This document shows positions 29,950-40,693 of a DNA stretch of 64,000 bases, piece after piece. The stretch lies in the NCBI GenBank assembly GCA_015066225.1, contig SVOT01000003.1, positions 62,001 to 126,000 on the forward strand, in the 5' to 3' direction. Within the stretch, counting starts at the first letter, position 1. The number at the start of each line of letters is the position of its first letter. The translations under genes were made by a program, and so were the position numbers. The notes under the pieces were generated by a model. It worked only from the letters and a program-made list of their open reading frames with translations. It was not told where the DNA came from and did no database searches. The stretch comes from Oscillospiraceae bacterium. GTDB lineage: Bacteria; Bacillota; Clostridia; Oscillospirales; Acutalibacteraceae.

Positions 29950-32769
29950 TTACAACAACGGTTTCAAATATTTTCCCGTGTATGATTTTTTGCATTTTGC
30001 AACCTCCTCGGGTGTGCCCTCGGCGACAATTTCACCGCCACCGCTACCGCCCTCGGGTCCGAGGTCGATTATATAGTCGGCGGTTTTGATAACGTCAAGG
30101 TTATGCTCAATTACAACAACAGAATTGTTGGCATCAACGAGCTTGTTGATAACCTCGAGAAGCTTTTCAACATCGGCGGTGTGAAGCCCCGTTGTGGGCT
30201 CGTCAAGAATATATATGGTTTTGCCCGTTGATTTTTTTGAAAGCTCGGTTGCCAGCTTCACTCGCTGAGCCTCACCGCCCGAAAGAGTTGTTGCTGACTG
30301 GCCGAGAGTTATATAGCCAAGACCAACATCGAAAATAGTTTCAAGCTTCTTTCTTATTTTCGGAACATTGCCGAAGAAATCAACAGCTTCTTCAACGGTC
30401 ATATTAAGAACATCGCTGATGCTTTTACCTTTGTATTTAACGTCGAGAGTTTCTCTGTTGTATCTTGCACCACGGCAGACCTCACAGGGCACGTAAACAT
30501 CTGAAAGAAAGTTCATTTCGATTTTTATAATGCCGTCACCCTCGCAGGCTTCACAACGACCGCCCTTGACATTGAATGAAAAACGGCTCATATCGTAGCC
30601 CTTAGTCTTTGCATCCTGAGTCGATGCGAACAAGGCTCTTATATCATTGAAAACACCAGTGTAGGTAGCTGTATTGGAGCGTGGTGTTCTGCCGATTGGT
30701 GATTGGTCAATATTTATGACCTTGTCAAGGTGCTCCATACCCTTTATTTCTTCGTGCTTGCCCGCAAACTTTCTTGCATTGTTAAGCTCGGTTGCAAGCT
30801 TTTTATAGAGTATTTCGTTAATGAGCGAGGATTTGCCCGAGCCCGAAACACCTGTTATTGCAACAAATTTTCCAAGCGGTATTTTAACGTCAATATTTTT
30901 CAGATTATTCTGCTGTGCACCGATTATTTCAAGGTATTTTCCGCTGCCCTCTCTGCGCTTTTCGGGCACGGCTATTTTACGCTTGCCGCTGAGGAACTGA
31001 CCTGTGAGAGATTTCTCACATTTTTTGATTTCATCAACAGTTCCCGAAAAGACTATTTCACCGCCGTGAACACCCGCACCGGGGCCAACGTCAACAATAT
31101 AATCCGCCGCATTCATTGTGTCCTCATCGTGTTCAACAACAATAAGGGTGTTTCCCAAATCACGAAGATTTTTCAATGATTTGAGGAGCTTTTCGTTGTC
31201 ACGCTGGTGAAGACCGATGCTGGGCTCATCAAGAATATACAAAACACCCATAAGAGATGAGCCGATTTGTGTTGCAAGACGTATTCGCTGACTTTCACCG
31301 CCCGAAAGAGTGCCCGATGAACGTGAAAGTGTGAGATAATCAAGACCGACATTGCAAAGGAAGCTGAGCCTTGAACGTATTTCTTTAATTATCTGCTTGC
31401 CGATTATCTGCTCTTTTTCATTAAGCTCAAGAGACTCTATAAACGCAAGCTCATCACGGATTGACATATCCGTAAGCTCCTGAATATTTTTGCCGCCCAC
31501 GGTTACGGCAAGTGATGCGGGCTTCAGCCTTGCACCCTTGCAATCCGGACACGGGCAAGCGGTCATATACTGTTCAATATCGTTTCTTGACCAATCACTT
31601 GTTGTTTCACGGTAACGGCGTTCAAGGTTATTGATTACGCCCTCAAATTCTGTCATATAGGTGCCGCTTCCATATTCGTTTTCACGCACCATTTTTATGC
31701 GTTCGCCGTTTGTTCCGTAGAAGATGGCATTTTGCCCCTCTTTCGATATTTTGTTGAAGGGTGTATCGAGAGTGAAATTATATTTTTCTGCAAGGGCATT
31801 ATAATACATGCCTGTTATTGTGCCGGAATCTGTTTTGCCCCAACCGCTACCCTTTATTGCACCTTCGTTTATTGACAGCTTTCTGTTAGGAACAAGCAAA
31901 TCCTCGGAAACACGCATAAACACGCTGAGCCCCGAGCAGGTGGGACAAGCACCGAAGGGGTTATTGAACGAAAACATTCTTGGCTCAAGCTCATCCATAC
32001 AGGAGCCGTGCTCGGGACAGGCAAAATTCTGTGAAAAGAGAATTTCCTCACCGCCGATGACATCAACAATAACGTTACCCTGTGTAAGGGCGAAAGCTGA
32101 TTCCAAAGAATCCGTAAGACGTGAGCCGATACCGTCTTTCATTATAAGACGGTCAACGATAACCTCAATGTTATGCTTTATATTCTTTTCGAGCTTTATT
32201 TTTTCAGAAAGGTCATAGACTATGCCGTCAACACGTACCCTTGAAAAGCCCGATTTTGCAATGCTTTCAAATTCTTTCTGAAACTCACCCTTTTTGCCCT
32301 TGGCAATGGGGGCAAGAATCTGAAACTTCGTGCCCTCGGGCAGAAGAAGAACCTTGTCAACCACCTGGTCGATTGATTGCTTTGCAATCTCCTTGCCGCA
32401 AACGGGACAATGGGGCACACCTATTCTTGCATAAAGCAAGCGGAGATAGTCATATATTTCAGTAACCGTGCCAACAGTGGAGCGCGGATTTTTCGAGGTT
32501 GTTTTCTGGTCTATGGATATAGCGGGTGAAAGCCCGTCTATGCTGTCAACATCGGGCTTTTCCATAATACCGAGAAACTGGCGGGCATAGGAGGAAAGAC
32601 TCTCCATATACCTTCTTTGACCCTCAGCATAGATGGTGTCAAAGGCAAGGGATGATTTGCCCGAGCCCGAAAGACCGGTGAATACAACCAATTTATCACG
32701 AGGAATTTCAACGCTGACATTTTTCAGGTTGTGCTCCCTTGCACCTTTTACAATCAGATTTTTTTCCAT
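29950..32769 (-). CDS. uvrA: Excinuclease ABC subunit A
   Basis: [37 protein letters not shown]; zinc-finger and ABC signature motifs. Confidence 0.98.
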   Translation of the reverse strand: MEKNLIVKGAREHNLKNVSVEIPRDKLVVFTGLSGSGKSSLAFDTIYAEGQRRYMESLSSYARQFLGIMEKPDVDSIDGLSPAISIDQKTTSKNPRSTVGTVTEIYDYLRLLYARIGVPHCPVCGKEIAKQSIDQVVDKVLLLPEGTKFQILAPIAKGKKGEFQKEFESIAKSGFSRVRVDGIVYDLSEKIKLEKNIKHNIEVIVDRLIMKDGIGSRLTDSLESAFALTQGNVIVDVIGGEEILFSQNFACPEHGSCMDELEPRMFSFNNPFGACPTCSGLSVFMRVSEDLLVPNRKLSINEGAIKGSGWGKTDSGTITGMYYNALAEKYNFTLDTPFNKISKEGQNAIFYGTNGERIKMVRENEYGSGTYMTEFEGVINNLERRYRETTSDWSRNDIEQYMTACPCPDCKGARLKPASLAVTVGGKNIQELTDMSIRDELAFIESLELNEKEQIIGKQIIKEIRSRLSFLCNVGLDYLTLSRSSGTLSGGESQRIRLATQIGSSLMGVLYILDEPSIGLHQRDNEKLLKSLKNLRDLGNTLIVVEHDEDTMNAADYIVDVGPGAGVHGGEIVFSGTVDEIKKCEKSLTGQFLSGKRKIAVPEKRREGSGKYLEIIGAQQNNLKNIDVKIPLGKFVAITGVSGSGKSSLINEILYKKLATELNNARKFAGKHEEIKGMEHLDKVINIDQSPIGRTPRSNTATYTGVFNDIRALFASTQDAKTKGYDMSRFSFNVKGGRCEACEGDGIIKIEMNFLSDVYVPCEVCRGARYNRETLDVKYKGKSISDVLNMTVEEAVDFFGNVPKIRKKLETIFDVGLGYITLGQSATTLSGGEAQRVKLATELSKKSTGKTIYILDEPTTGLHTADVEKLLEVINKLVDANNSVVVIEHNLDVIKTADYIIDLGPEGGSGGGEIVAEGTPEEVAKCKKSYTGKYLKPLL

Positions 32770-32775
32770 AAACGA

Positions 32776-34743
32776 TTATTTTTCGCCTTTCAGTTTTTGA
32801 ATTTCATCTCTTAAATATGCCGCGTGCTCAAATTCAAGAAGCTTTGCGGCAACTCGCATTTCTTTTGTGAGCTTTTCAATAAGCTCGTTTTTCTCCTTCT
32901 GTGAAAGCCTGCGTTTTGCAATTTTTTCCTGAACGTTGTCCTTGGAGCTTATTTCGAGGATTTCACGAACATCTTTTTTGATGGTTTCGGGAACAATGCC
33001 GTGAGCCTCATTGTATTTCATTTGTTTTTCTCGTCTGCGGTAGGTTTCGGTTATCGCCCTTTCCATTGAGCCTGTAACCTCATCGGCATACATAATGACC
33101 TGTCCACCTGCGTTTCGGGCGGCTCTGCCGATCGTCTGAATAAGCGAGGTTTCGCTTCTGAGGAAGCCCTCTTTATCTGCATCCAGAATTGCAACAAGAG
33201 AAACCTCGGGGATATCAAGACCCTCTCTTAAAAGGTTGATTCCCACAAGCACGTCGTATTCGCCAAGACGCAAATCACGGATAAGCTCCATTCGCTCAAT
33301 GGTGTCAACATCAAAATGCATATACCTGACCTTTATGCCGAATTTGTTGAGGTAATCGGTTAAATCCTCTGCCATTTTACGGGTGAGAGTTGTGACGAGA
33401 ACTCTCTCTTTTTTCTCAACACGCTTGTTGATTTCGGAAATGAGGTCGTCTATCTGCCCGTCTGTGGGGCGCACGCTGACCTCGGGGTCAAGAAGACCTG
33501 TGGGGCGTATAACCTGCTCGGCAATTTGTGCACTTTTTTCTTTTTCAAGGTCGCCCGGTGTTGCGCTGACAAATATTTTCTGATGGGTTTTATCATAGAA
33601 TTCGTTGAATTTCAACGGTCTGTTATCAAAGGCAGAGGGAAGTCTGAAGCCAAATTCCACAAGATTTTCTTTTCGCGAACGGTCACCGCCGTACATTCCC
33701 CTCACTTGCGGTAGTGTTACGTGGGATTCATCTACAAAAAGAACAAAATCATCGGGGAAATAGTCAAGAAGCGTAAAAGGAGCGGAGCCTGCTTCACGCC
33801 CCGACATAACACGTGAATAGTTTTCAATGCCCTTGCAGAAGCCCGTTTCACGAAGCATTTCAATATCATAAAGTGTTCTTTGCTGAATCCTTTGCGCTTC
33901 AAGAAGCTTGCCCTGCGAGGTAAACTCCTCTACCCTGTTTTCCATTTCAGAATAAATATTTTCAAGGGCTTTTTCCATTTTGTCGTGCTCAACAACGTAA
34001 TGGGAGGCGGGGTAAATCGCCACGTGGGAGCGAGTGCATTTCACCTCACCGGTAAGGGGATGTATTTCTGAAATACGATCTATTTCATCGCCGAAAAACT
34101 CAATTCTGTATGCCGTTTCAGAAGAATAAACAGGGAAAATTTCAACCGTGTCACCCTTGACTCTGAACTTATTTCGGGTGAAGCTGACGTCGTTTCGTTC
34201 ATATTGAATTTCTACAAGCTTTTTTATGAGCTCGTCTCTGTCCTTTTGCATACCCGTACGAAGCGAGATAACCATACTACGGTAATCAATAGGGTCGCCC
34301 AGAGTGTAGATGCAGGAAACGCTGGCAACGATAATTACGTCGCGCCTTTCGGAAAGGGCAGATGTGGCAGAATGGCGCAGCTTGTCTATTTCATCATTAA
34401 CGGCGCTGTCTTTTTCGATGTAGGTATCAGTGGTGGGTATATATGCCTCCGGCTGATAATAGTCGTAATAGGATACAAAATACTCAACTGCATTTTCAGG
34501 GAAAAACTCCTTAAATTCGGAGCAAAGCTGTGCGGCAAGAGTTTTATTGTGAGCGAGAACAAGCGTTGGTCGGTTAAGCCTTTCGATAACGTTTGCCATT
34601 GTAAAGGTTTTGCCCGAGCCCGTTACGCCGAGAAGTGTCTGCTCCATATAGCCCTTGTTGACGCCGTCAACAAGCCTTTCGATTGCCTCGGGCTGGTCAC
34701 CCATAGGCTTGTAGTCTGAATGAAGAATAAACCTGTCTGCCAT
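32776..34743 (-). CDS. uvrB: Excinuclease ABC subunit B
   Basis: [31 protein letters not shown]-terminal UVR motif. Confidence 0.98.
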   Translation of the reverse strand: MADRFILHSDYKPMGDQPEAIERLVDGVNKGYMEQTLLGVTGSGKTFTMANVIERLNRPTLVLAHNKTLAAQLCSEFKEFFPENAVEYFVSYYDYYQPEAYIPTTDTYIEKDSAVNDEIDKLRHSATSALSERRDVIIVASVSCIYTLGDPIDYRSMVISLRTGMQKDRDELIKKLVEIQYERNDVSFTRNKFRVKGDTVEIFPVYSSETAYRIEFFGDEIDRISEIHPLTGEVKCTRSHVAIYPASHYVVEHDKMEKALENIYSEMENRVEEFTSQGKLLEAQRIQQRTLYDIEMLRETGFCKGIENYSRVMSGREAGSAPFTLLDYFPDDFVLFVDESHVTLPQVRGMYGGDRSRKENLVEFGFRLPSAFDNRPLKFNEFYDKTHQKIFVSATPGDLEKEKSAQIAEQVIRPTGLLDPEVSVRPTDGQIDDLISEINKRVEKKERVLVTTLTRKMAEDLTDYLNKFGIKVRYMHFDVDTIERMELIRDLRLGEYDVLVGINLLREGLDIPEVSLVAILDADKEGFLRSETSLIQTIGRAARNAGGQVIMYADEVTGSMERAITETYRRREKQMKYNEAHGIVPETIKKDVREILEISSKDNVQEKIAKRRLSQKEKNELIEKLTKEMRVAAKLLEFEHAAYLRDEIQKLKGEK

Positions 34744-34965
34744 AATTCCACTCCTCTCGCCAAAGCTGTTTAATCACTAAATACCGGTATTATATTATAC
34801 CATAAAAATTTTTATAAGTAAACAAAATATAAGAGTTGTTTTGCCCATTTTAAACCCAAGTAAACGCAAAAAGCATAATCCACCGTAATTTCGTCAAAAT
34901 ATATTGCTTTTCGAGAAATTTAGTGATATTATCGCATTATCAAAATATGAAAAGAGGTATTCTTT

Positions 34966-35361
34966 ATGTTTAGTAATATCGGTAAAAAGCTTCAGTCCCT
35001 CGCTCTCGTAATCTTCTGGTTGGGCACAATCGCCAGCGTTATATCTTTCGGTTGGCTGTTCATAGACTGGAGCGAGTTTATTTTCCTTCTCGGCATTCCT
35101 GTAGGTATTTTCGCTTCATGGCTCACAACCTGCGGTCTTTACGCTTTCGGCAGATTGGTTGAAAACAGCGATAAATTAGTTGAAATCGCTTCACTTCAGA
35201 ACAGCATTACACCCGTTGCGGTTCCTGTTGCTCCCCAGCCTGCTGTTAACTACGCACCTGCTGCTCCCGTTCAGGCTGCTCCCGCAGGTAAGGTTTGCCC
35301 CAACTGCAGCAACGTTGGTGAAGGCTCCTTCTGCTTATATTGCGGCACAGCATTGAAATAA
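34966..35361 (+). CDS. Small membrane protein with C-terminal zinc ribbon
   Basis: Two TM segments; C-terminal CPNCSNVGEGSFCLYCGTALK. Confidence 0.7.
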   Translation: MFSNIGKKLQSLALVIFWLGTIASVISFGWLFIDWSEFIFLLGIPVGIFASWLTTCGLYAFGRLVENSDKLVEIASLQNSITPVAVPVAPQPAVNYAPAAPVQAAPAGKVCPNCSNVGEGSFCLYCGTALK

Positions 35362-35376
35362 TTTAAGAATTCCTAT

Positions 35377-35416
35377 AAAAGGGGCTGTAAACGAACGTTT
35401 TTACAGCCCCTTTTTG
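35377..35416 (+). terminator. Rho-independent terminator (GGGGCTGTAAA family)
   Basis: AAAAGGGGCTGTAAA-cgaacg-TTTTTACAGCCCCTTTTT. Confidence 0.85.
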
Positions 35417-35545
35417 TTGTTTTCTACCGAATTTAGCAGATAAATTTTTACATTTCGAATACCTCAAAACAACTATAAAACTATTGTCTGATACTAATAG
35501 ATTATGTTATCATTAGTGTATATCGGAAATTTCAGGAGTGATATT

Positions 35546-38500
35546 ATGAAAACACCTAAGCAAGGCGTTTTATTCGATATGCTGGAGCAGTTGAATAAAT
35601 ACTGCATCAAAGAGAAGGTTGACCTGCCCGTTTGGGAAACCTACGACGGCGACTATCTCGGCGGGGGCCGGCACAAGTTTTACCCCGAAACGAAAGAAAC
35701 CCTGAAGCTTGGCGACCATTGGATTGCCCGCTACGACTGTGCAAGAATTTTCAAAACACAGGTTACCCTACCCGAAAGCTTCAAGGGCAAAAAGGTTTAT
35801 CTCAACCTTGATTTCGGCGGTGAAATTCTTATAAGAATCAACGGCAAAATCGCAAACTCCGTTTCCTCAAGAGAAAAGAGCGGTTGGGTCGGCAGAGAAA
35901 CCGTTAACATCACCGAAAGCTTTCTTGTTTTCGGCGAGCCGATGGATATTGAATTGGAGGCTTGCGTTGACTCAGCAGGCTTCTGTGATGCCGCTATGGC
36001 AGGGAAAAAAGAATGTGAATACACTCTTAAATTTGCAAACCTTGTGGTAGTTGACGAAATCTGCGAAAAATTTTATCTCAACTGCGTTACGGCGTGGGAC
36101 GCGCTCCCCTGCATTAAGGATGAATTCATAAAAGAAAGCGTTTACAAGGTGCTTGACGATTCGCTTCACCTTGTTGACTTCGACTTTCCGGAGGAAGAAA
36201 CAAGAAAGTCTATCGCTGTTGCCTGCGAGCATTTTGATAAAAAGCTTGCAGAGATTGAATACACGGCGTCCTCAGAGGTTATTTTCGACGGTCACTCACA
36301 TATTGACATTGCGTGGCTGTGGAGAGTTCAGGAAACAGAAAGAAAGAGTGCAAGAACCTTTGCAAACAACCTTGCACTTATGGATGTTTATCCCGAATTC
36401 ACCTTTACACAAAGCCAGGCTATTGCCTATGATATGATTAAAAAGAACTACCCCGAGCTTTATGAAAGAATCAAAGAAAAGGTTAAAAACGGTCAATGGA
36501 ACATCGTCGGCAACACCTGGGTTGAGTGCGACACAAATATCGCATCGGGCGAAAGTATGATTCGCCAGCTTCTTTACGGAAGAGAGTTTTTCCTTAAAGA
36601 ATTCGGCGTTTCGTCCGATACATACTGGCTCCCCGACTGCTTCGGCTTCTCCTACGCCTTGCCGCAGATTATCAAAAAAAGCGGTATGAAATATTTCATT
36701 ACCACAAAGCTTCTCAACCAGGATACAAACCGTTTTCCCCACACGGTTTTCAAGTGGAAGGGTGCAGACGGTTCTGAAATTCTTGCACTTAACCAGCGCT
36801 CACATTACCAGGGTAATTACGACCCCAAGCAGGTTTGTGCCGCCTCCTTTAACAATGACTTAAAGCACGTTCTCAAAACGGGCTTCGGTATGTTCGGCTA
36901 CGGTGACGGCGGTGGCGGAAGCACCTACAGAATGCTTGAAAACGCGAAAAGATTAAAAAACTTCCCCGGTCTTCCCAGAACACGAATGGGTCATCCGTCG
37001 GAATTCTTTGCAGAGGCTGAAAAAATCCGTGAAGAGCTGCCCACATATTGCGATGAGCTTTATTATGAAAACCACCGCGGAACATACACAAGCCAGGGAT
37101 TTATAAAAAAAGGTAACCGCAAAAACGAATTTCTTCTGAGCCGTTGCGAAATGGCAGGGGTTTTCGGTGGCGGTTATGATATTGAAAGATTGCAGAATCT
37201 CTGGCTCTTATTCCTTAAAAATCAGTTCCACGACATTCTCCCCGGCACATCAATCCACGAGGCAATGGAGGATTGCCGTCCCGACTTTGCAAAGCTTGAA
37301 AAAGACGGTACGGAAATTTTCTGTTCTGCACTTGAAGGCATCACTGCAAACATCACCGCCGAAAAAGACGGTGTGGTGGTATGGAATATGATTTCAACTG
37401 AGGTTACCGCACCCGTTACGGTTAAGGGCAACAAGAAAATCGGTGCACTTTCGAGAGTGTTCACAAAAAACGGTGAGGAATACACCGAATTCATTGCCGA
37501 CAACGTTCCGCCTATGGGCTACAAATTCTTTGCCTTTGAAGGAAAAGAAGAAAAAGAAAACATTAAAATCGGCAACGGCATTATTGAAAATGAAATTCTA
37601 AAAGTTTCTTATGATGAAAACGGTATTCTTACATCAATATTTGACAAAGAAAACAACCGCGAAACCCTCGACGGCAGGGGTAACGTTATTTCGGTTTTCG
37701 TTGACAAATGCGTTCACGAAACAGCGTGGAACCTTGAGCAGAACTATGAAAAGAAAAAATGGGTTCTTGAAAAATCAGAAAGTGTTGAAATCACGGAATG
37801 CTCACCTGTGAGAGCAGTTCTCAGAGTTGTGAAAAAATTCAACAAATCCACCATTTCACAGAACATTATTCTTTACGCAGGCAGCAGACAATTAATGTTT
37901 GAAACAGAGGTGGATTGGCAGGAGCGCGACAAGGTTATGAAGGCCGCTTTCGACGTTAACGTTCTTAACACCGAGGCAACCTTTGAGGCGGCACACGGCG
38001 CAATCAAGCGCCCCACCCACCGCAACTCTTCATTTGATGCGGCTCGCTTTGAGCAATGCGCCCACAAATGGGCGGACCTTTCTGAGGGTGACTACGGTGT
38101 AAGTATTCTCAACGACTGTAAATACGGCTACGATATACTTAACAGCAGAATGAGAATCACGCTGCTTCGTGCACCCACAACTCCCGACAGATACGGCGAT
38201 TTGGGTCACCACAGCTTTACTTATTCCTACTACCCCCACTCAGGCACATGGCAGACAGGCGGTACTGTTCAGGAGGCATTCAAGCTCAACTTCGCACTCA
38301 AGGGTATTGCCGTTAACGCTAAAAACGGCACCTTGCCCGAATGCTTCAGCTATATTAACTGCGACAATGATGACATTGTTATCGATGCAATAAAGCAGGC
38401 GCAGGACGGCAACGGCATTATTGTGCGTGTATATCAGAGCAGACGTGTACGTGGTGAAAGAACGCTCACAATCAATCTGCCCTTCAAGAAGGCTTATGAA

Positions 38501-38602
38501 TGTAATCTTATGGAAGTTGATGAAAAAGAAATCAGCTTCAAGGATAACAAAATCACATTCAACGTCACACCCTTTGAGGTCAAGACGTTCAGACTTGTTT
38601 AA
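35546..38602 (+). CDS. GH38-family alpha-mannosidase (start proposed at 35546)
   Basis: VIFDGHSHIDIAWLWRVQETERKSARTF, GNTWVECDTNIASGESMIRQLLYGREFF, YWLPDCFGFSYALPQI; RBS caggagtg upstream of 35546. Confidence 0.92.
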   Translation: MKTPKQGVLFDMLEQLNKYCIKEKVDLPVWETYDGDYLGGGRHKFYPETKETLKLGDHWIARYDCARIFKTQVTLPESFKGKKVYLNLDFGGEILIRINGKIANSVSSREKSGWVGRETVNITESFLVFGEPMDIELEACVDSAGFCDAAMAGKKECEYTLKFANLVVVDEICEKFYLNCVTAWDALPCIKDEFIKESVYKVLDDSLHLVDFDFPEEETRKSIAVACEHFDKKLAEIEYTASSEVIFDGHSHIDIAWLWRVQETERKSARTFANNLALMDVYPEFTFTQSQAIAYDMIKKNYPELYERIKEKVKNGQWNIVGNTWVECDTNIASGESMIRQLLYGREFFLKEFGVSSDTYWLPDCFGFSYALPQIIKKSGMKYFITTKLLNQDTNRFPHTVFKWKGADGSEILALNQRSHYQGNYDPKQVCAASFNNDLKHVLKTGFGMFGYGDGGGGSTYRMLENAKRLKNFPGLPRTRMGHPSEFFAEAEKIREELPTYCDELYYENHRGTYTSQGFIKKGNRKNEFLLSRCEMAGVFGGGYDIERLQNLWLLFLKNQFHDILPGTSIHEAMEDCRPDFAKLEKDGTEIFCSALEGITANITAEKDGVVVWNMISTEVTAPVTVKGNKKIGALSRVFTKNGEEYTEFIADNVPPMGYKFFAFEGKEEKENIKIGNGIIENEILKVSYDENGILTSIFDKENNRETLDGRGNVISVFVDKCVHETAWNLEQNYEKKKWVLEKSESVEITECSPVRAVLRVVKKFNKSTISQNIILYAGSRQLMFETEVDWQERDKVMKAAFDVNVLNTEATFEAAHGAIKRPTHRNSSFDAARFEQCAHKWADLSEGDYGVSILNDCKYGYDILNSRMRITLLRAPTTPDRYGDLGHHSFTYSYYPHSGTWQTGGTVQEAFKLNFALKGIAVNAKNGTLPECFSYINCDNDDIVIDAIKQAQDGNGIIVRVYQSRRVRGERTLTINLPFKKAYECNLMEVDEKEISFKDNKITFNVTPFEVKTFRLV

Positions 38603-38625
38603 TTTTATTTCTAAGGTGATATATA

Positions 38626-40098
38626 ATGGCTAATTTTACAAACCCTTATTCGGCAGGTACAGGAAACAGCAAGCTGTTTAGAATCCCCTCAATACTCACC
38701 CTGAAAAACGGCAGAGTTCTTGCCGGCGGTGACATTCGCTACGGTAACGGAACGGACGACCCCGCAAACATTGAAACAGTCATACGCTATTCCGACGACA
38801 ACTGCAAAACCTGGTCGGAAATTGTGTGGGTAAACCACTTCAATGATATGGAGGATGCCGACCACAACAAAGCAATCCCCACATCTGCCTCATTTTGCGA
38901 TGCGGCTATGTGCCAGGATAAAAACGGCGTTGTTTATCACGCCTGTGATGCCTGCCCCGCATATATGGGACTCTGGAGTGCGGGCACATACGGCAAGGGT
39001 AGCGGCTTTATTGACGGCAGACTTGTTCTTTGCGACAAAACAAGCCACGAAAAGGCAGAAAGCACCACCCTCGATAAAGCACATTACCCCTACTACGTTG
39101 GTGATTTTAACGACGATGGTTATGCTCCCGTTCTGAAATTCAAAGACGATGAAGGCTACAACAATTATTTTGTGGATAGATTTTATAACATCTATCAAAA
39201 AAACGGTGACGAACTCACACCTGTTCTTATAAAGCAGATGAACAAGGACGGCTCCTTGAATAATAATGACATCATCGCAAATATTTTCTATGCCTATGCA
39301 CCTATTAAAATTTACCCCACCTATTACCTTTGGGTAAGAAAAAGCTATGACAACGGCGAAACCTGGGCAGACGGAAAAATCCTTAACACCCAAATCGGTT
39401 CAAAGGGCTTCACGGGCTTCTCACCGGGTGTTGGCATCTGCATTGAAAAAAACGGCAAGCAGAGAGTTATTTTCTCAATTTACGACAACAACGGCGGCAG
39501 AGAATACACAAGCGTTATTTACACAGACGATGGCGAAACCTGGCACCGCTCTGAAAAGGCAAATCAGGTTGGTATGGCGGGCAAAAGCTCCGAAAGCCAA
39601 TTTGCACTTCTCAACAACGGTGTTCTGAGGATGTATTCAAGAAACATTGCCGGCTTTATAAGCTACACCGACTCGACAGACGGCGGTGAAACCTGGGGTA
39701 AATACACTGTTGACAAGGGTCTTTCATATTGCTCAAACTGTATGTTCTCTGTTATAAACTACAGCAAAAAAATCGACGGTAAGGACGCAATAATCCTGGC
39801 CTGCCCCGAAAAGAAAACCAGAAAGCTGGGCGTTATCAGAATCGGTCTTTACGGCGATGATAACGTTGTTGAGTGGAAATACGTGAAGAAGGTAACCAAC
39901 AGCCTTAACCCCTTCTCCTACGTGTATTCCTGCATAACAGAGCTTTCAGACGGCAGCGTTGTTGACCTTTACGAAAGTGATAAGGCGGAGTTTTCATTAA
40001 AGGGCTACACCATTGAAGAATTAAAGGTTCGTGAAAACACAAGGCTTTCGCTTGTTGATTCAATTAAATCAAAGATTTATAATAAGACAAGAAAATAA
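38626..40098 (+). CDS. Exo-alpha-sialidase (GH33-like, BNR/Asp-box repeats)
   Basis: FRIP motif (LFRIPSIL), Asp boxes SDDNCKTWSE, SYDNGETWADG, TDDGETWHRS, STDGGETWGKY; no signal peptide evident. Confidence 0.9.
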   Translation: MANFTNPYSAGTGNSKLFRIPSILTLKNGRVLAGGDIRYGNGTDDPANIETVIRYSDDNCKTWSEIVWVNHFNDMEDADHNKAIPTSASFCDAAMCQDKNGVVYHACDACPAYMGLWSAGTYGKGSGFIDGRLVLCDKTSHEKAESTTLDKAHYPYYVGDFNDDGYAPVLKFKDDEGYNNYFVDRFYNIYQKNGDELTPVLIKQMNKDGSLNNNDIIANIFYAYAPIKIYPTYYLWVRKSYDNGETWADGKILNTQIGSKGFTGFSPGVGICIEKNGKQRVIFSIYDNNGGREYTSVIYTDDGETWHRSEKANQVGMAGKSSESQFALLNNGVLRMYSRNIAGFISYTDSTDGGETWGKYTVDKGLSYCSNCMFSVINYSKKIDGKDAIILACPEKKTRKLGVIRIGLYGDDNVVEWKYVKKVTNSLNPFSYVYSCITELSDGSVVDLYESDKAEFSLKGYTIEELKVRENTRLSLVDSIKSKIYNKTRK

Positions 40099-40151
40099 AA
40101 CAAAAGGGACAGTAAAAAAAGCGCAGACCGCACAAAACTATATAAATAAAG

Positions 40152-40190
40152 GGACTTTTATAGGTTTAAAGCCTATAAAAGTCCTATTTT
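40152..40190 (+). terminator. Rho-independent terminator downstream of the sialidase gene
   Basis: GGACTTTTATAGG-tttaaag-CCTATAAAAGTCC then T-run. Confidence 0.8.
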
Positions 40191-40338
40191 TTAATAAAGA
40201 ACGAAATTCTTGTGTTTTGTGCTACAAACAAACCTCGCCACTCGACGTACCTTTGTACGCCTTCGGGCAAACAAAAACAAGTCTGAAGCCTTGTTTTTGC
40301 TCGGTTTTTTGTTCTGCATCTTTTTTTCCTATCCCCTG

Positions 40339-40383
40339 AAAAGGAGCTGTAAAAAAACGTTCGTTTTTTTACAGCTCCTTTTT
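40339..40383. terminator. Palindromic terminator (GGAGCTGTAAAAA family)
   Basis: AAAAGGAGCTGTAAAAAAACGttCGTTTTTTTACAGCTCCTTTT, usable from both sides. Confidence 0.8.
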
Positions 40384-40635
40384 CTATGCGAGTTTTGTTC
40401 CGCCTTTTCGCACTAAAATTGTGTCGTCGCCGATTACGACGATATCCTTCCAGCAAATCACTATTTCTTCACCACGCCCGCAGAAGCCAAGGACACCTCT
40501 GCCGCAAAAAACAGTTATGCTCACAAGGCAACCCGTGCAGGTATCAAACTCAACGTCAGTCACGCAACCCAGACGGCAGCCGTTATCAACGTTTATAACC
40601 TCTTTTGCCCTTAAATCTGTTATTGTACATTTCAT
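40384..40635 (-). CDS. YlmC/YmxH family sporulation-associated PRC-barrel protein
   Basis: MKCTITDLRAKEVINVDNGCRLGCVTDVEFDTCTGCLVSITV; Cys-rich. Confidence 0.8.
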   Translation of the reverse strand: MKCTITDLRAKEVINVDNGCRLGCVTDVEFDTCTGCLVSITVFCGRGVLGFCGRGEEIVICWKDIVVIGDDTILVRKGGTKLA

Positions 40636-40693
40636 ATTTTATCTCCCTTTTATCAAAAATAGTGCTGTATATAGACGGTGCTATGGACAATTT

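Noticed and set aside
34744-34810. Possible SOS box upstream of uvrB
   Set aside because: No GAAC-N4-GTTC match; only an AT-rich promoter-like region and a short ATACCGGTAT palindrome.
40184-40456. 90-aa ORF between the sialidase and ylmC genes
   Set aside because: Spans a terminator palindrome and overlaps ylmC; no plausible domain.
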